From Jeotgalibaca sp052266715 (GTDB lineage Bacteria; Bacillota; Bacilli; Lactobacillales; Aerococcaceae), in the NCBI GenBank assembly GCA_052266715.1, contig JBQPRB010000002.1: 64,000 bases of DNA; one strand, given 5' to 3'. Shown here in pieces: positions 1 through 8,375 of this stretch. Position numbers and translations under genes: made by a program. The notes under the pieces are model-generated. The model was not told where the DNA came from and searched no databases. It saw nothing but the letters and a program-made list of their open reading frames with translations. Position 1 is the stretch's first letter. Each line of letters opens with the position of its first letter.

Positions 1-269
1 GGAGCTTCGGCAAGCTGATGAGCTACCTGACGTATAAAGCCAGAGCCAACGGCATCGCCATCCAAAAGGTGGACGAAGCCTACAGTACGCAAACATGTCC
101 TGTTTGCCACAACCGCAAGAAACATACCGGTCGCAATGTCCGTTGTGCCTGCGACTACACCAGCCACCGCGACATTCACGGAGCCAAGAACATCCTCAGC
201 AAGACACTGTACGGGAACTTCCTGCCGTGGGCAGTCGCGGAACAGACAAAGTATCTACGACCATGTTAG
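1..269 (+). CDS. tnpB: RNA-guided nuclease TnpB / OrfB, C-terminal part (5' end outside window)
   Basis: The last 88 residues are visible, reading in from the window edge. They hold the zinc-finger pairs CPVC and CAC (Cys-x2-Cys about 15 residues before Cys-x-Cys) followed by HRDIHGAKNI, whose Asp is the third RuvC catalytic residue of the TnpB/IS605 OrfB family. Family knowledge: TnpB is a nuclease guided by an RNA transcribed from the element's right end and helps keep the element in the genome; a separate TnpA does the transposition and is not visible here. Whether the full-length gene is intact cannot be judged. Confidence 0.85.
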   Translation, partial: SFGKLMSYLTYKARANGIAIQKVDEAYSTQTCPVCHNRKKHTGRNVRCACDYTSHRDIHGAKNILSKTLYGNFLPWAVAEQTKYLRPC

Positions 270-460
270 GGAGTAGTAGATGGCGCGTCACCGCCCACAA
301 ACAGTAAAAACTGTTTGCGTTGCTTTTTGTGGAGAGAAGAAACAGCCACTTCCCAAAGGGAAGCCTCTCGGCAACTGTCGAGTCCCGCTGCAGCGTCACT
401 TTAGACAAAAAGAAACCCCGACTTCAAAATCCGTCAGGATTTAAGTGGGGGAGTGTTCAT
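270..460 (+). ncRNA. Candidate omega RNA (TnpB guide scaffold) at the element's right end
   Basis: In IS200/IS605 elements the guide RNA scaffold overlaps the end of tnpB and the right end, and the bases just outside the element form the guide. The noncoding stretch here has the expected strong hairpins (298-317 and 416-450). By this rule the guide would be the first bases after about 460, which are the last codons of ppk. Location and boundaries are inferred from the family; no transcript evidence. Confidence 0.4.
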
Positions 461-2601
461 TTATTCCGCCGCATACGACCCCGAATTCGGGAAAACCAAG
501 TTTCCTTTAATTGTTCTTCACGTGTCAAGGCTTTCTCAGCTAATGACAAATCAATAAAATGTTGATGTGCATTTAAAGGTTCTTCATTTGTCTCGATATG
601 GATATAGTCTCCATCAGTATTTAACGCCTGGGCTTTTTGGTTATCACGAAGATAAACATCTAAAATATCCAGGATTTCTGTTTTGATGGCATTATCCAAA
701 ATAGGAAATTCAATTTCTACCCGGCCGATCATGTTACGTGTCATCATGTCAGCTGAAGACAAGAAGAGTTTTTTTGCACCATTTTGATGGAAATAGTAAA
801 TTCTACTGTGCTCAAGGAAGCGGCCAATAACACTGATAACACGAATGTTATCACTCACTCCAGATACGCCTGGTTTCAGGCAGCAAATACCACGAATAAT
901 TAAATCGATTTTAACCCCGATTTGACTCGCTTCATAGAGTTTCATGATAATTTTTTTATCGGTCAAAGAATTCATTTTTGCGATAATTTGACCATTGCCG
1001 TATTCGCGGTGGAAATCCATTTCTTTTTCAATGTATTCAAGGAAAGAAAGGCGGATTTCATAAGGAGAGACATATAATTGTTTGTACTCGGGGATTTCCG
1101 AATACCCACTAAGGTAGTTAAAGAAGGCTGTTGCATCCTCGCCAATTTCTTGATGAGTGGTAAAAATCCCCATGTCTTCATAGCCGCGTGCCGTTTTATC
1201 GTTATAATTGCCGGTCCCCAGATGGATGTACCGCTTTATCTTATTCTGTTCCTTTTTTACAACAAGCGTAATTTTGCTGTGCGTCTTTAAATCTGTTACC
1301 CCGTAAAGAACATGAGCACCGGAGTCTTCTAATTCTTTTGCCCAGTGTACATTATTTTCCTCGTCAAACCGAGCTTTTAATTCCACCAAAACAGTAACTT
1401 GAATCCCATTCTCTGCGGCCTCTTTTAAGGCAGCAATAATCGGTGAATCCCTTGATACACGATAAAGCGTTTGTTTGATTGCCAGGGTGTTCTTATCCCG
1501 TGATGCTTCTTCAATAAAATCGATAACTGGTGTAAATGAGTCATAAGGGTGATGCAAGAAAACATCTTTTTTATTTGTAACAGCGTATATGGATTTTCCT
1601 AAGAGTTCTTTCGGTATGATTGGGGAGAAATGTGCGTATCTCAATTCAGGGTAGTCACTCTCCAGGGCATCGGCTAACTCCGCCAACATGGTTAAATCTA
1701 AAGGCCCATCAAAACTATAAAGATCCCGTTCCAAGAGGTCTAGTTCTTGCATCAAAAAGGCGACATTATTGGCTCGTAAATCGCCCGAATCAGTTGTACG
1801 AACTTCGAGCCGCACAGCCACACCATTTTTACGACGTTTGACATAATCTTCAATCACCGATAATAAATCTTCCGCCCCTTCTTCTTGTACTTCAAAATCA
1901 GCATTTCTAGTGATTCTGAAAGTGAAACTTTCGGAGACATGGTACCCCATGAATAAACTAGCTAAGTGTCTCTGAATAATATCCTCAATCATTATGATTT
2001 TCGTGATATCACCGTCTCTTAAAATGTAGAATCGGTTCAAGAAGGTTGAGATTGGAACAACCGCAATGTGTTTTTCTTCGCCTTTTGATAGATTAACAAA
2101 AATATGAAGCACTTTGTTATTCAAATTGGGAAAAGGACGATAAGCATCAATCCCCAACGGAGTAAGGGCAGGGAAAATCATTTCCTGATAATAGCTCTCA
2201 ATTTCTTTTTGTTCTGCTTCTGTCAATTCAGATATTTTGGGAAAATAGATATTATGAACCGCTAAATCTTTAATTCTTTTATGGAAAAGGGCATATTGGA
2301 TTTCGTTATTGCGACGATTTTTACTGGAAATGGCTTCAAGCTGTTGTTCAGCATTCAACTGGGTTTTGGAGTCGCGTTGGCTCGGATCGAATTTGAATTG
2401 ATCTTGAAGTCCGGCCACACGAATCATAAAAAATTCGTCCAAATTAGAGCTGCCAATAGCCAAGAAGTTTATTTGTTCCAAGAGAGGATTGGCATCCATA
2501 TCCGCTTCTTTAATTACACGTTTATTGAATTCCAGCCAACTTAGCTCTCGGTTATAGTAATAGTTTGGATCATCCAAGTTAACTGTTATATTGTTTCTCA
2601 T
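457..2601 (-). CDS. ppk: Polyphosphate kinase 1
   Basis: Makes long-chain inorganic polyphosphate reversibly from ATP by a phospho-histidine intermediate. The 714-residue length fits PPK1. The N-terminal motif NRELSWLEFNKRV is typical, and the catalytic histidine lies in KTHSK (about residue 438), with the second conserved histidine in HLGTGNYN (about 459) and the IRGICCLKPG signature near the C-terminal domain. Start ATG has AAGGACGG upstream. It is the second gene of a ppx-ppk unit, 29 bases after ppx. Odd feature: the stop codon TGA (457-459) lies in the sequence of the inserted IS element, so the last residues may differ from the ancestral protein. Confidence 0.95.
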   Translation of the reverse strand: MRNNITVNLDDPNYYYNRELSWLEFNKRVIKEADMDANPLLEQINFLAIGSSNLDEFFMIRVAGLQDQFKFDPSQRDSKTQLNAEQQLEAISSKNRRNNEIQYALFHKRIKDLAVHNIYFPKISELTEAEQKEIESYYQEMIFPALTPLGIDAYRPFPNLNNKVLHIFVNLSKGEEKHIAVVPISTFLNRFYILRDGDITKIIMIEDIIQRHLASLFMGYHVSESFTFRITRNADFEVQEEGAEDLLSVIEDYVKRRKNGVAVRLEVRTTDSGDLRANNVAFLMQELDLLERDLYSFDGPLDLTMLAELADALESDYPELRYAHFSPIIPKELLGKSIYAVTNKKDVFLHHPYDSFTPVIDFIEEASRDKNTLAIKQTLYRVSRDSPIIAALKEAAENGIQVTVLVELKARFDEENNVHWAKELEDSGAHVLYGVTDLKTHSKITLVVKKEQNKIKRYIHLGTGNYNDKTARGYEDMGIFTTHQEIGEDATAFFNYLSGYSEIPEYKQLYVSPYEIRLSFLEYIEKEMDFHREYGNGQIIAKMNSLTDKKIIMKLYEASQIGVKIDLIIRGICCLKPGVSGVSDNIRVISVIGRFLEHSRIYYFHQNGAKKLFLSSADMMTRNMIGRVEIEFPILDNAIKTEILDILDVYLRDNQKAQALNTDGDYIHIETNEEPLNAHQHFIDLSLAEKALTREEQLKETWFSRIRGRMRRNK

Positions 2602-2630
2602 ATCGGCACCGTCCTTGTACGCATCAATAA

Positions 2631-4205
2631 TTAGTAAGCTTTACCCAAAATCTTCTTTTTTCCAGTAGCCACATCTACAAAAACTATATCCAGATTTCCT
2701 TTTATTATGCGTTGAATATGTTTGCGTTGACGCATAGCCCGGTATTCTTCGGCAATAATTGAGCCTTTATAGTATATTAATAAATCAAACCCATTTTTCT
2801 TGGGTTTAAGTTCTATGTTTTTTACAACATTCAGATGTGAATCATTGAGAGCGTTAGCGAACTTTATAATGCCCCCCAATTCCCTGATTTGATCGATATA
2901 GGTGACGTTAAACCATTCGTTGAAAGGTTCCAGATATTGATTGAATAAAGAACGGTTTTTGAAACTTGCCAGCAAAGCGACAACAACACGTTCGCGATGA
3001 GAAAGGCCATTTAATTCACTATTAGAAATAATATAGAAGGTATGCTGGGAAACGGCACCACTTTCTACATAGACTCCCAGGTAATAGAGGTAGCTCCCAT
3101 ATTGAAGAAGACGGGCGATATAGCGATCTTTTTCGAAAATATCAACCTTACACATTTCTTCATATAACATGCTGACTAGATTTCCGCGTTGATCTGCTAC
3201 TCTATTTTGGGTGTGATAACTCAACCCAAGTTTGTAAATGCTTTGTGTACTCGTATTTTCCTTAGTGAACGCTTGATTATCAGATAGTTGGTTCAGATAA
3301 TCCATTATAATTCCTTCGCGCAAACCTTTATTGCTAAAAATGAACATCGAAGCTTTTACTTCATCAAATAACGCTTGAAAGACAACGTTTGCCGGGATAA
3401 TAATGTCAGCACGGTCCTGGCTCAAACCATCCAGTTCCTGCAATTCCGGTATGGACAAACTTTTAAAAAGGTCAAGAGTCAAAGCTAAATCATCGCGAGA
3501 CATGCGATAGCCGTGAACACCAGCTAGGGGATAGTTGGTTTGGCGTTGATGCACGTTGGCGATACTACGGGCTGAACCACCAATGGCAGTAACGGGAACG
3601 CGTAATTTATTCAACCATTTAAGGCTCTTGAACTGCTCCTGAATGAAACACGTCATTTTCTTGATGGCTTTTTCGTTATTATGCTCTTTGCCATCAAAAA
3701 ACATTTGCTTAAGGGTTACAACACCAAAAGGGAAACTATGATAGCGGACGATTTCCTTGTTTTCAAAGTAGGTTATTTCGGTACTTCCCCCACCAATATC
3801 GACCGTTACACCCTCACTGGTCTCTGTCGATAAAGTTACTGCGTAACTACCATAAAAAGCTTCTTTTTCTTCGGGAACAATTTGTAAATTGACTCCTGCT
3901 TTTTCTGCTACTTGACGAACAATATCTTCCCGATTGGTTGATTGGCGAATGGCTGCCGTTGCCATTGGTAATAATTGCGAAACATCATATTGCTCAGTAA
4001 CCGCAACAAAGGTTTTCAATACATTCACCAAAGAATCAATTCCATCTTGAGACATCGTCTTATCCTCGCTAAGGTATTGGCTTAGTCGAGCAGGCGTTTT
4101 GATATTTTGTAGTTCATAGAGGTTATAATCTTCCGTGATTTCGAAAATAACGAGACGAATCGTATTCGATCCAATATCAATTAGAGCAATTTTTTCAGGT
4201 TTCAT
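2631..4205 (-). CDS. ppx: Exopolyphosphatase / pppGpp phosphatase (Ppx/GppA family)
   Basis: Hydrolyses terminal phosphate from polyphosphate and possibly pppGpp. The ASKHA-fold motifs are seen: IALIDIGSNTIRL at the N-terminus, VTVDIGGGSTEI and AIGGSARSIANVHQ, followed by a longer C-terminal half of the HD-like type; 524 residues. The start is set at the ATG 4205 because GAGGAG lies 7 bases before it; the longer frame from TTG 4220 would place that ribosome-binding site inside the coding region. Together with ppk it forms a build/degrade pair for polyphosphate in one transcript. Confidence 0.92.
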   Translation of the reverse strand: MKPEKIALIDIGSNTIRLVIFEITEDYNLYELQNIKTPARLSQYLSEDKTMSQDGIDSLVNVLKTFVAVTEQYDVSQLLPMATAAIRQSTNREDIVRQVAEKAGVNLQIVPEEKEAFYGSYAVTLSTETSEGVTVDIGGGSTEITYFENKEIVRYHSFPFGVVTLKQMFFDGKEHNNEKAIKKMTCFIQEQFKSLKWLNKLRVPVTAIGGSARSIANVHQRQTNYPLAGVHGYRMSRDDLALTLDLFKSLSIPELQELDGLSQDRADIIIPANVVFQALFDEVKASMFIFSNKGLREGIIMDYLNQLSDNQAFTKENTSTQSIYKLGLSYHTQNRVADQRGNLVSMLYEEMCKVDIFEKDRYIARLLQYGSYLYYLGVYVESGAVSQHTFYIISNSELNGLSHRERVVVALLASFKNRSLFNQYLEPFNEWFNVTYIDQIRELGGIIKFANALNDSHLNVVKNIELKPKKNGFDLLIYYKGSIIAEEYRAMRQRKHIQRIIKGNLDIVFVDVATGKKKILGKAY

Positions 4206-4275
4206 ATATATTCTCCTCAATGTTCGGACGTTATCTCTATTTTATAGAACAAATAGTCATTTGTCACAAAAAACA

Positions 4276-4312
4276 AAATGAGGGCGACGCCAACTTGGCG
4301 TCGTCCTCATTT
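4276..4312 (-). terminator. Terminator of the deoxyribosyltransferase gene
   Basis: A 16-bp stem (4276-4291 with 4297-4312, one G-U pair) and a 5-base loop; read on the minus strand it is followed by a T-rich run. Confidence 0.85.
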
Positions 4313-4316
4313 AAAT

Positions 4317-4802
4317 CTATATATTAATATAATTTGCGATTTTTTCGATTAATGCGTCGACGTTATTAACAACGACACCGTTTGTTTTAATTAAGCCGAC
4401 TGTATACAAGTTAACATACGGAAATTGTGACTCAGCCACTTCTTGTAAGGCAGCCAATTTTTTTTCGTTTGTGGCACCTTGTTGCCTTGAATCTGAATAA
4501 AGGGCAACAATAGGAATACCTGCTTGATAAGCAACACCAATTTCAGTGGCCACTCCTACATCCATCGTTTGGCCATCCAGAATAGCAATCAAAATATCCG
4601 AAGCCAGTAATTGATCCGTATCCTGTTTAGCGATTAAAATTGAATCTGCATAAGCGTTCTTATCATTAATTTCGCCGTTTTCTTGAGGTACATAAAGATT
4701 TAAATCGGGATAAGCTTCCCGAATTTTACCAACCAAGAATTCGTTGTACTGTAATTCCATATGTGAAAAAAGGGGAGCTGCATAGTAGCCTTTTAGAGTC
4801 AT
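4317..4802 (-). CDS. Nucleoside 2-deoxyribosyltransferase
   Basis: Exchanges the base of a 2'-deoxyribonucleoside for a free purine or pyrimidine in nucleoside salvage; cytoplasmic. The 161-residue size fits the family (about 150-170). Motifs: GYYAAPLFS at the N-terminus, ILIAILDGQTMDVGVATEIG, where the Glu of ATEIG matches the catalytic nucleophile, and GIPIVALYSDSR. Start ATG is preceded by AAAGGAGA. It is a single gene, divergent from the 3D-domain wall protein. Fully intact. Confidence 0.88.
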   Translation of the reverse strand: MTLKGYYAAPLFSHMELQYNEFLVGKIREAYPDLNLYVPQENGEINDKNAYADSILIAKQDTDQLLASDILIAILDGQTMDVGVATEIGVAYQAGIPIVALYSDSRQQGATNEKKLAALQEVAESQFPYVNLYTVGLIKTNGVVVNNVDALIEKIANYINI

Positions 4803-4895
4803 TGTATATTCTCCTTTTGAAATTATTCATCAATTTTACTAAAACTATCATAGCAATAGTACTCTTAGGATGCAAAGTGCTATTTTCTGTAAGAT

Positions 4896-4912
4896 GTTAC
4901 AGTTACATTACA
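4896..4912 (-). promoter_or_regulatory. Candidate WalR (YycF) box
   Basis: On the minus strand the sequence reads TGTAAT-GTAAC-TGTAAC, a perfect match to the WalR consensus TGTWAH-N5-TGTWAH. It lies between the divergent deoxyribosyltransferase and 3D-domain genes, about 105 bases upstream of the latter's start. Genes for 3D-domain wall hydrolases such as B. subtilis yocH belong to the WalKR regulon, so the context fits. A TATAAT at 4975-4980 may be the -10 element of the wall-protein gene; no good -35 is seen at the usual spacing. Confidence 0.5.
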
Positions 4913-5016
4913 GACGAATAGAAGTTGACACATAATCGTAAGATGCTTGAAACCTCTCTCACAAATTTGAATCGTATAATACAAATAGTATTTCCAAAGG
5001 AAAGAGGCGAGCCTAA

Positions 5017-6216
5017 TTGGTTAAAGAAAGAAAGCTCGGAAAATTACTTGTAGCGGCATTAGCAGCACAAATGCTATTTGCAGCACCGATTCAAGCGAGT
5101 ACATTAGATAAAATTCAAAAGCAAGAACAATCCAAGCAGAATGAAATCTCAGAAATAGAGGTATTGGTAACTGACAAATTGACTTCAGTTAACAATAAAA
5201 AAGCTGAGGTTGAAGAACTGAATGCACAGATTGAAGATGTCGAAGGTCAAAAAACCGAAACACTTGCAGAGATTGAAGAACAAAAAGCGCTAATTGCAGC
5301 ACGCAAAGAACAATTGGAAGAACGTTTGGTGGCATTGCAAACTTCATCTTCAACTAATAGCCGGATGTTAATGCTTATGGAAGCAGAAAACTTTGGTGAT
5401 TTTCTTAATTTGCTGTTGATTCTTGGTCAACTTCAAAGTGCCGATAATGATCGGATCGAATTGGCAATCGAAGAAGAACAAAAATTAGAAGATTTAGAAA
5501 CGCAGTTGAGTGAAGAAATTGCACTAATTGAAGAAAAATCACTACTTGTGGATGCTGAATCTGAGATTTTGGCGCGCGAACTTGGTTCCTTGCAACAAAT
5601 CTTAAACGAGAATCAAGCCGAACTAGAAAAAATTATGGCAGACAAAACAGCGGAAGAAAACCGTTTAGCTGAAGTTGCCAAAGCTGAAAAAGTAGCAGCC
5701 GAAAAAGCTGCTAAAGAAAAGGCTGAAGCAGATAAAATTGCAGCCGAAAAAGCGGCATCCGATAAACTGGCAGCCGAAAATGCTGCAGCTGAAGAAGCAG
5801 AACGTATTGCTGCCGAGGAAGCTGCTAAGACAGAATTGGTTGTAGAAACAGAAACAGAAACAGAAGTCGTAGAAAATACGGTTGTACAGAATATTTCTGC
5901 TCCAGTAGTAACTGAGACGCCAGCACCATCAGGTCGTCAAGTAACGGTCAATGCCACAGCATACTCACGCAATCAACCGAGTCTAAGTAATCATACTTTC
6001 ACAGGTATTGATTTACGTGAAAATCCAATGGTTATTGCTGTAGATCCGTCTGTTATTCCATTGTGGTCATTAGTGGAAATTCCAGGATATGGAATCTATT
6101 TAGCAGGAGACACGGGAAGCGCCATTATCGGAAATCGAATTGATATCCATATGGAAAATCTGGATAGCGCCTGGGCATTCGGAAGACGCCAACTTACTGT
6201 AACAATCTTAAATTAA
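5017..6216 (+). CDS. Secreted coiled-coil protein with C-terminal 3D domain (putative peptidoglycan hydrolase)
   Basis: Likely cuts or remodels peptidoglycan outside the cell. Layout of 399 residues: signal peptide (positive MVKERKLGK, hydrophobic stretch, cleavage near IQA-S at about 28); long charged coiled coil (about 30-210) like the N-terminal half of PcsB/CwlO-type proteins; Ala/Lys/Glu-rich linker (about 215-275); Thr/Val/Pro-rich spacer; and a 3D domain from about 305 with three conserved Asp in AVDP, AGDTG and RIDIH, as in YocH and the MltA C-terminal barrel. The start is TTG 5017 with an AGAGG element upstream. A WalR-type box lies upstream. Exact enzymatic activity is inferred. Confidence 0.85.
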   Translation: MVKERKLGKLLVAALAAQMLFAAPIQASTLDKIQKQEQSKQNEISEIEVLVTDKLTSVNNKKAEVEELNAQIEDVEGQKTETLAEIEEQKALIAARKEQLEERLVALQTSSSTNSRMLMLMEAENFGDFLNLLLILGQLQSADNDRIELAIEEEQKLEDLETQLSEEIALIEEKSLLVDAESEILARELGSLQQILNENQAELEKIMADKTAEENRLAEVAKAEKVAAEKAAKEKAEADKIAAEKAASDKLAAENAAAEEAERIAAEEAAKTELVVETETETEVVENTVVQNISAPVVTETPAPSGRQVTVNATAYSRNQPSLSNHTFTGIDLRENPMVIAVDPSVIPLWSLVEIPGYGIYLAGDTGSAIIGNRIDIHMENLDSAWAFGRRQLTVTILN

Positions 6217-6223
6217 TACTAGG

Positions 6224-6256
6224 AAAAAACTGGGTGATTTCACCCAGTTTTTTTTA
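6224..6256 (+). terminator. Terminator after the 3D-domain gene
   Basis: A 13-bp stem AAAAAACTGGGTG / CACCCAGTTTTTT with a 4-base loop and a T run. Confidence 0.9.
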
Positions 6257-6327
6257 TATGGATCTGTTATTTATGGTGTTGCTAGGCATTTCCTTCACCA
6301 ACACCGAATAACCTTATAGAATGAAAA

Positions 6328-6354
6328 AAACCGAGACTTTGATAGTCTCGGTTT
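6328..6354 (-). terminator. Terminator of the glnQ-type gene
   Basis: An 11-bp stem AAACCGAGACT / AGTCTCGGTTT with a 5-base loop; the minus strand continues with seven T. Confidence 0.88.
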
Positions 6355-6363
6355 CCTATTTGT

Positions 6364-7098
6364 TTACAATACTTTATTCAAGAAATCTTGTGTACGTGGA
6401 TGTTTTGCGTTTTTGAAGATTTCTTCCGGTGTACCTTCTTCAACAATGAATCCGCCATCCATGAAAATGACACGGTCACCAACTTCGCGGGCAAAGCCCA
6501 TTTCGTGTGTAACGACAATCATGGTCATACCTTCTCGGGCAAGGCGTTTCATTACTTCTAAAACTTCACCAACCATTTCTGGGTCTAACGCTGAAGTTGG
6601 TTCGTCAAACAACATAATATCTGGATTCATAGCTAACGCGCGTGCAATAGCAACACGTTGTTTTTGTCCCCCTGATAATGAGTTTGGATAGACATCAATT
6701 TTTTCGCTTAATCCAACTATTTCCAACAGTTCAGCGGCTTTGCTGTGCGCCTCTTCTTTTGTCATTCGCTTCAATTCCACGGGTGCAAGCGTAATGTTTT
6801 GTGCCACTGTTAAGTGGGGGAATAGGTTGAAATGTTGGAATACCATACCAATTTCTTCCCGTACCTTATTTATATTGATTTTAGGATCAGTTAAATCAAC
6901 ATTATCGATTTCAACATGTCCACCAGAAATTTCTTCTAACCCGTTTAAACAACGCAGAAACGTACTTTTTCCTGAACCAGAAGGACCAATGATACACACA
7001 ACTTCACCTTCAACAATTTCTGCATTAATTGATTTTAGGACCTCATTTTCACCAAAATTCTTCTTGAGATCTGTTACTTTTACTTTAATCTTAGCCAT
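6364..7098 (-). CDS. Polar amino acid ABC transporter ATP-binding protein (GlnQ type)
   Basis: ATPase subunit driving uptake of a polar amino acid such as glutamine. 244 residues with Walker A GPSGSGKS (38-45), Q-loop VFQHFNLFPH, signature LSGGQKQRV, Walker B IMLFDEPTSALD and H-loop VVTHEMGFA, a textbook GlnQ/ArtM/TcyN pattern. Start ATG with AAAGGAGT. Odd: no permease or binding-protein gene lies next to it; the gene has its own terminator and a different type of gene upstream, so the partner subunits must be elsewhere or fused. The substrate cannot be read from the sequence. Confidence 0.9.
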   Translation of the reverse strand: MAKIKVKVTDLKKNFGENEVLKSINAEIVEGEVVCIIGPSGSGKSTFLRCLNGLEEISGGHVEIDNVDLTDPKININKVREEIGMVFQHFNLFPHLTVAQNITLAPVELKRMTKEEAHSKAAELLEIVGLSEKIDVYPNSLSGGQKQRVAIARALAMNPDIMLFDEPTSALDPEMVGEVLEVMKRLAREGMTMIVVTHEMGFAREVGDRVIFMDGGFIVEEGTPEEIFKNAKHPRTQDFLNKVL

Positions 7099-7224
7099 TT
7101 GTGGACTCCTTTCGGCATCGTTGTCTTATTCTACCAAAAAAATGGCTATATTAAAAGTGTATGAGATGATAATGAGTCTTGACAAAAAACTACTTAAGAC
7201 AGGAATTTGAAATCAAGGTATTGT

Positions 7225-7365
7225 TTATATCCTGCCAAGTTTTTCAATAGCCTGTACTAACGTGTCCAATTTCTTCTCCATGCGATTCAACAGATACATG
7301 GAGATAACGATGGGAAAGCCAGTATTGCTAATGACTTCTATATAGGATAACAATTCAACTTCCAT
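7225..7365 (-). CDS. YvrJ-family small membrane protein
   Basis: A 46-residue gene. It starts at ATG 7365 with GGAGGCG nine bases upstream and ends with TAA at 7225. The product begins MEVELLSYIEVISNTGF, has one short hydrophobic segment (about residues 15-27, including GFPIVISMYLL) and a charged end with RMEKKLDTL. This layout (acidic start, GFPI-x-I-S-x-YLL-x-R, EKKLD) matches the YvrJ family, whose function is unknown. It lies alone between glnQ and the HAD gene on the same strand. Confidence 0.75.
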   Translation of the reverse strand: MEVELLSYIEVISNTGFPIVISMYLLNRMEKKLDTLVQAIEKLGRI

Positions 7366-7414
7366 CCAAAACGCCTCCTTTCTATTTACAAAGACGTTTT
7401 ATTTGGTCAAAATG

Positions 7415-8281
7415 TTACAATTTTTCGTGGATACTTCGGTAAATCGCTTGCGCAACACCATCATGGGTATTTGTTGCGGTCACATATTTAGCCACTTTTT
7501 TTACGCCGTCCTCTGCGTTTCCCATGGCAAAACTGACACCAGCTTTTTCAAGCATGGATACGTCGTTGAAATTATCACCGATCGCCATTACATTTTCAAG
7601 AGGGATTCCCATTTTTTTAGCAACGCGTTCAAGTGCTATTCCTTTTTGTGCATTTACATGGTTAATCTCCAAGTTATTAAAGAAAGAGGAAGTGACGACG
7701 AGTTCTTTATCTTTATCCAGATTTTCCCGGAGAGGCTGTAGCTCTGGTTGACCGCTATTGCTGAATACCAGAACCTTCAAAGCAAGTCGATCATCTGTAA
7801 GTATTTCCTCGTAATCGTTTATATAATTGATGTTTAACAACTCCAGACGACCTAAAGCAAGAACTAATGCCATTTTAAAAGTCGTATCCGGGTTGGTAGT
7901 ATGTAATAAACTCGTCATTGTTTCTACACGTTTCACTTTGTTGTCAGAATAAACGCCGTCTGCCATAACAACTTCTGCATATAATCCTTTTTCACGTGCA
8001 GCATCTAGAATGTATCGGATGCGATTTTTGTCTATCCCGACATTTTCAACTAAATTTCCTGCTTCATCAATAATCTGGCCCCCGTTCACCGTAATCATGG
8101 GACAATGTATACCCACCTCTTTTAAAGCAGGGACTGCTTCGGTATAACCACGGCCCGTTGCGACCATGAATTTGATGCCTTGTTGTTCAGCTTCTTTGAT
8201 AGCCTGTTGGTTTGCTTCCGAGATAGCCATTTTATTATTCAAAAGCGTTCCATCCATATCAGATACGATTAATTGAATCAC
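7415..8281 (-). CDS. Cof-type HAD-superfamily hydrolase
   Basis: Phosphatase of sugar phosphates, FMN or similar small molecules; cytoplasmic. 288 residues with HAD motif I DMDGTLL (the first Asp is the nucleophile), motif II VATGRG region, a C2-type cap, the conserved Lys in NAQKGIAL and motif IV GDNFNDVSMLEKAG. The start is taken at GTG 8281, which has AGGAGG at the right distance; the frame runs further upstream to 8302 but then overlaps that ribosome-binding site. Monocistronic. The substrate is not predictable. Confidence 0.88.
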   Translation of the reverse strand: MIQLIVSDMDGTLLNNKMAISEANQQAIKEAEQQGIKFMVATGRGYTEAVPALKEVGIHCPMITVNGGQIIDEAGNLVENVGIDKNRIRYILDAAREKGLYAEVVMADGVYSDNKVKRVETMTSLLHTTNPDTTFKMALVLALGRLELLNINYINDYEEILTDDRLALKVLVFSNSGQPELQPLRENLDKDKELVVTSSFFNNLEINHVNAQKGIALERVAKKMGIPLENVMAIGDNFNDVSMLEKAGVSFAMGNAEDGVKKVAKYVTATNTHDGVAQAIYRSIHEKL

Positions 8282-8375
8282 TATACATCCTCCTGAAATC
8301 ATATTTGAATATTACCTTTCCAGTGTAACATTTTTACTAATTTGGTACACTATATACTAAAGTGAGGAGATTAGA

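Larger units (their letters stand above)
1..460 (+). mobile_element. Right part of an IS200/IS605-family element (tnpB 3' end plus right end)
   Basis: Seen: the end of a TnpB reading frame followed by about 190 noncoding bases. These hold a perfect 8-bp hairpin (298-305 with 310-317) and a larger imperfect hairpin (416-450) ending in GTGGGGGAGTGTTCA, typical of the subterminal structure of IS200/IS605 right ends. Base composition of the first 400 bases is clearly richer in G+C than the neighbours. The border lies at about 456-460, because ppk coding sequence starts right there on the other strand. The left end is outside the window. The exact border base is inferred. Confidence 0.8.
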
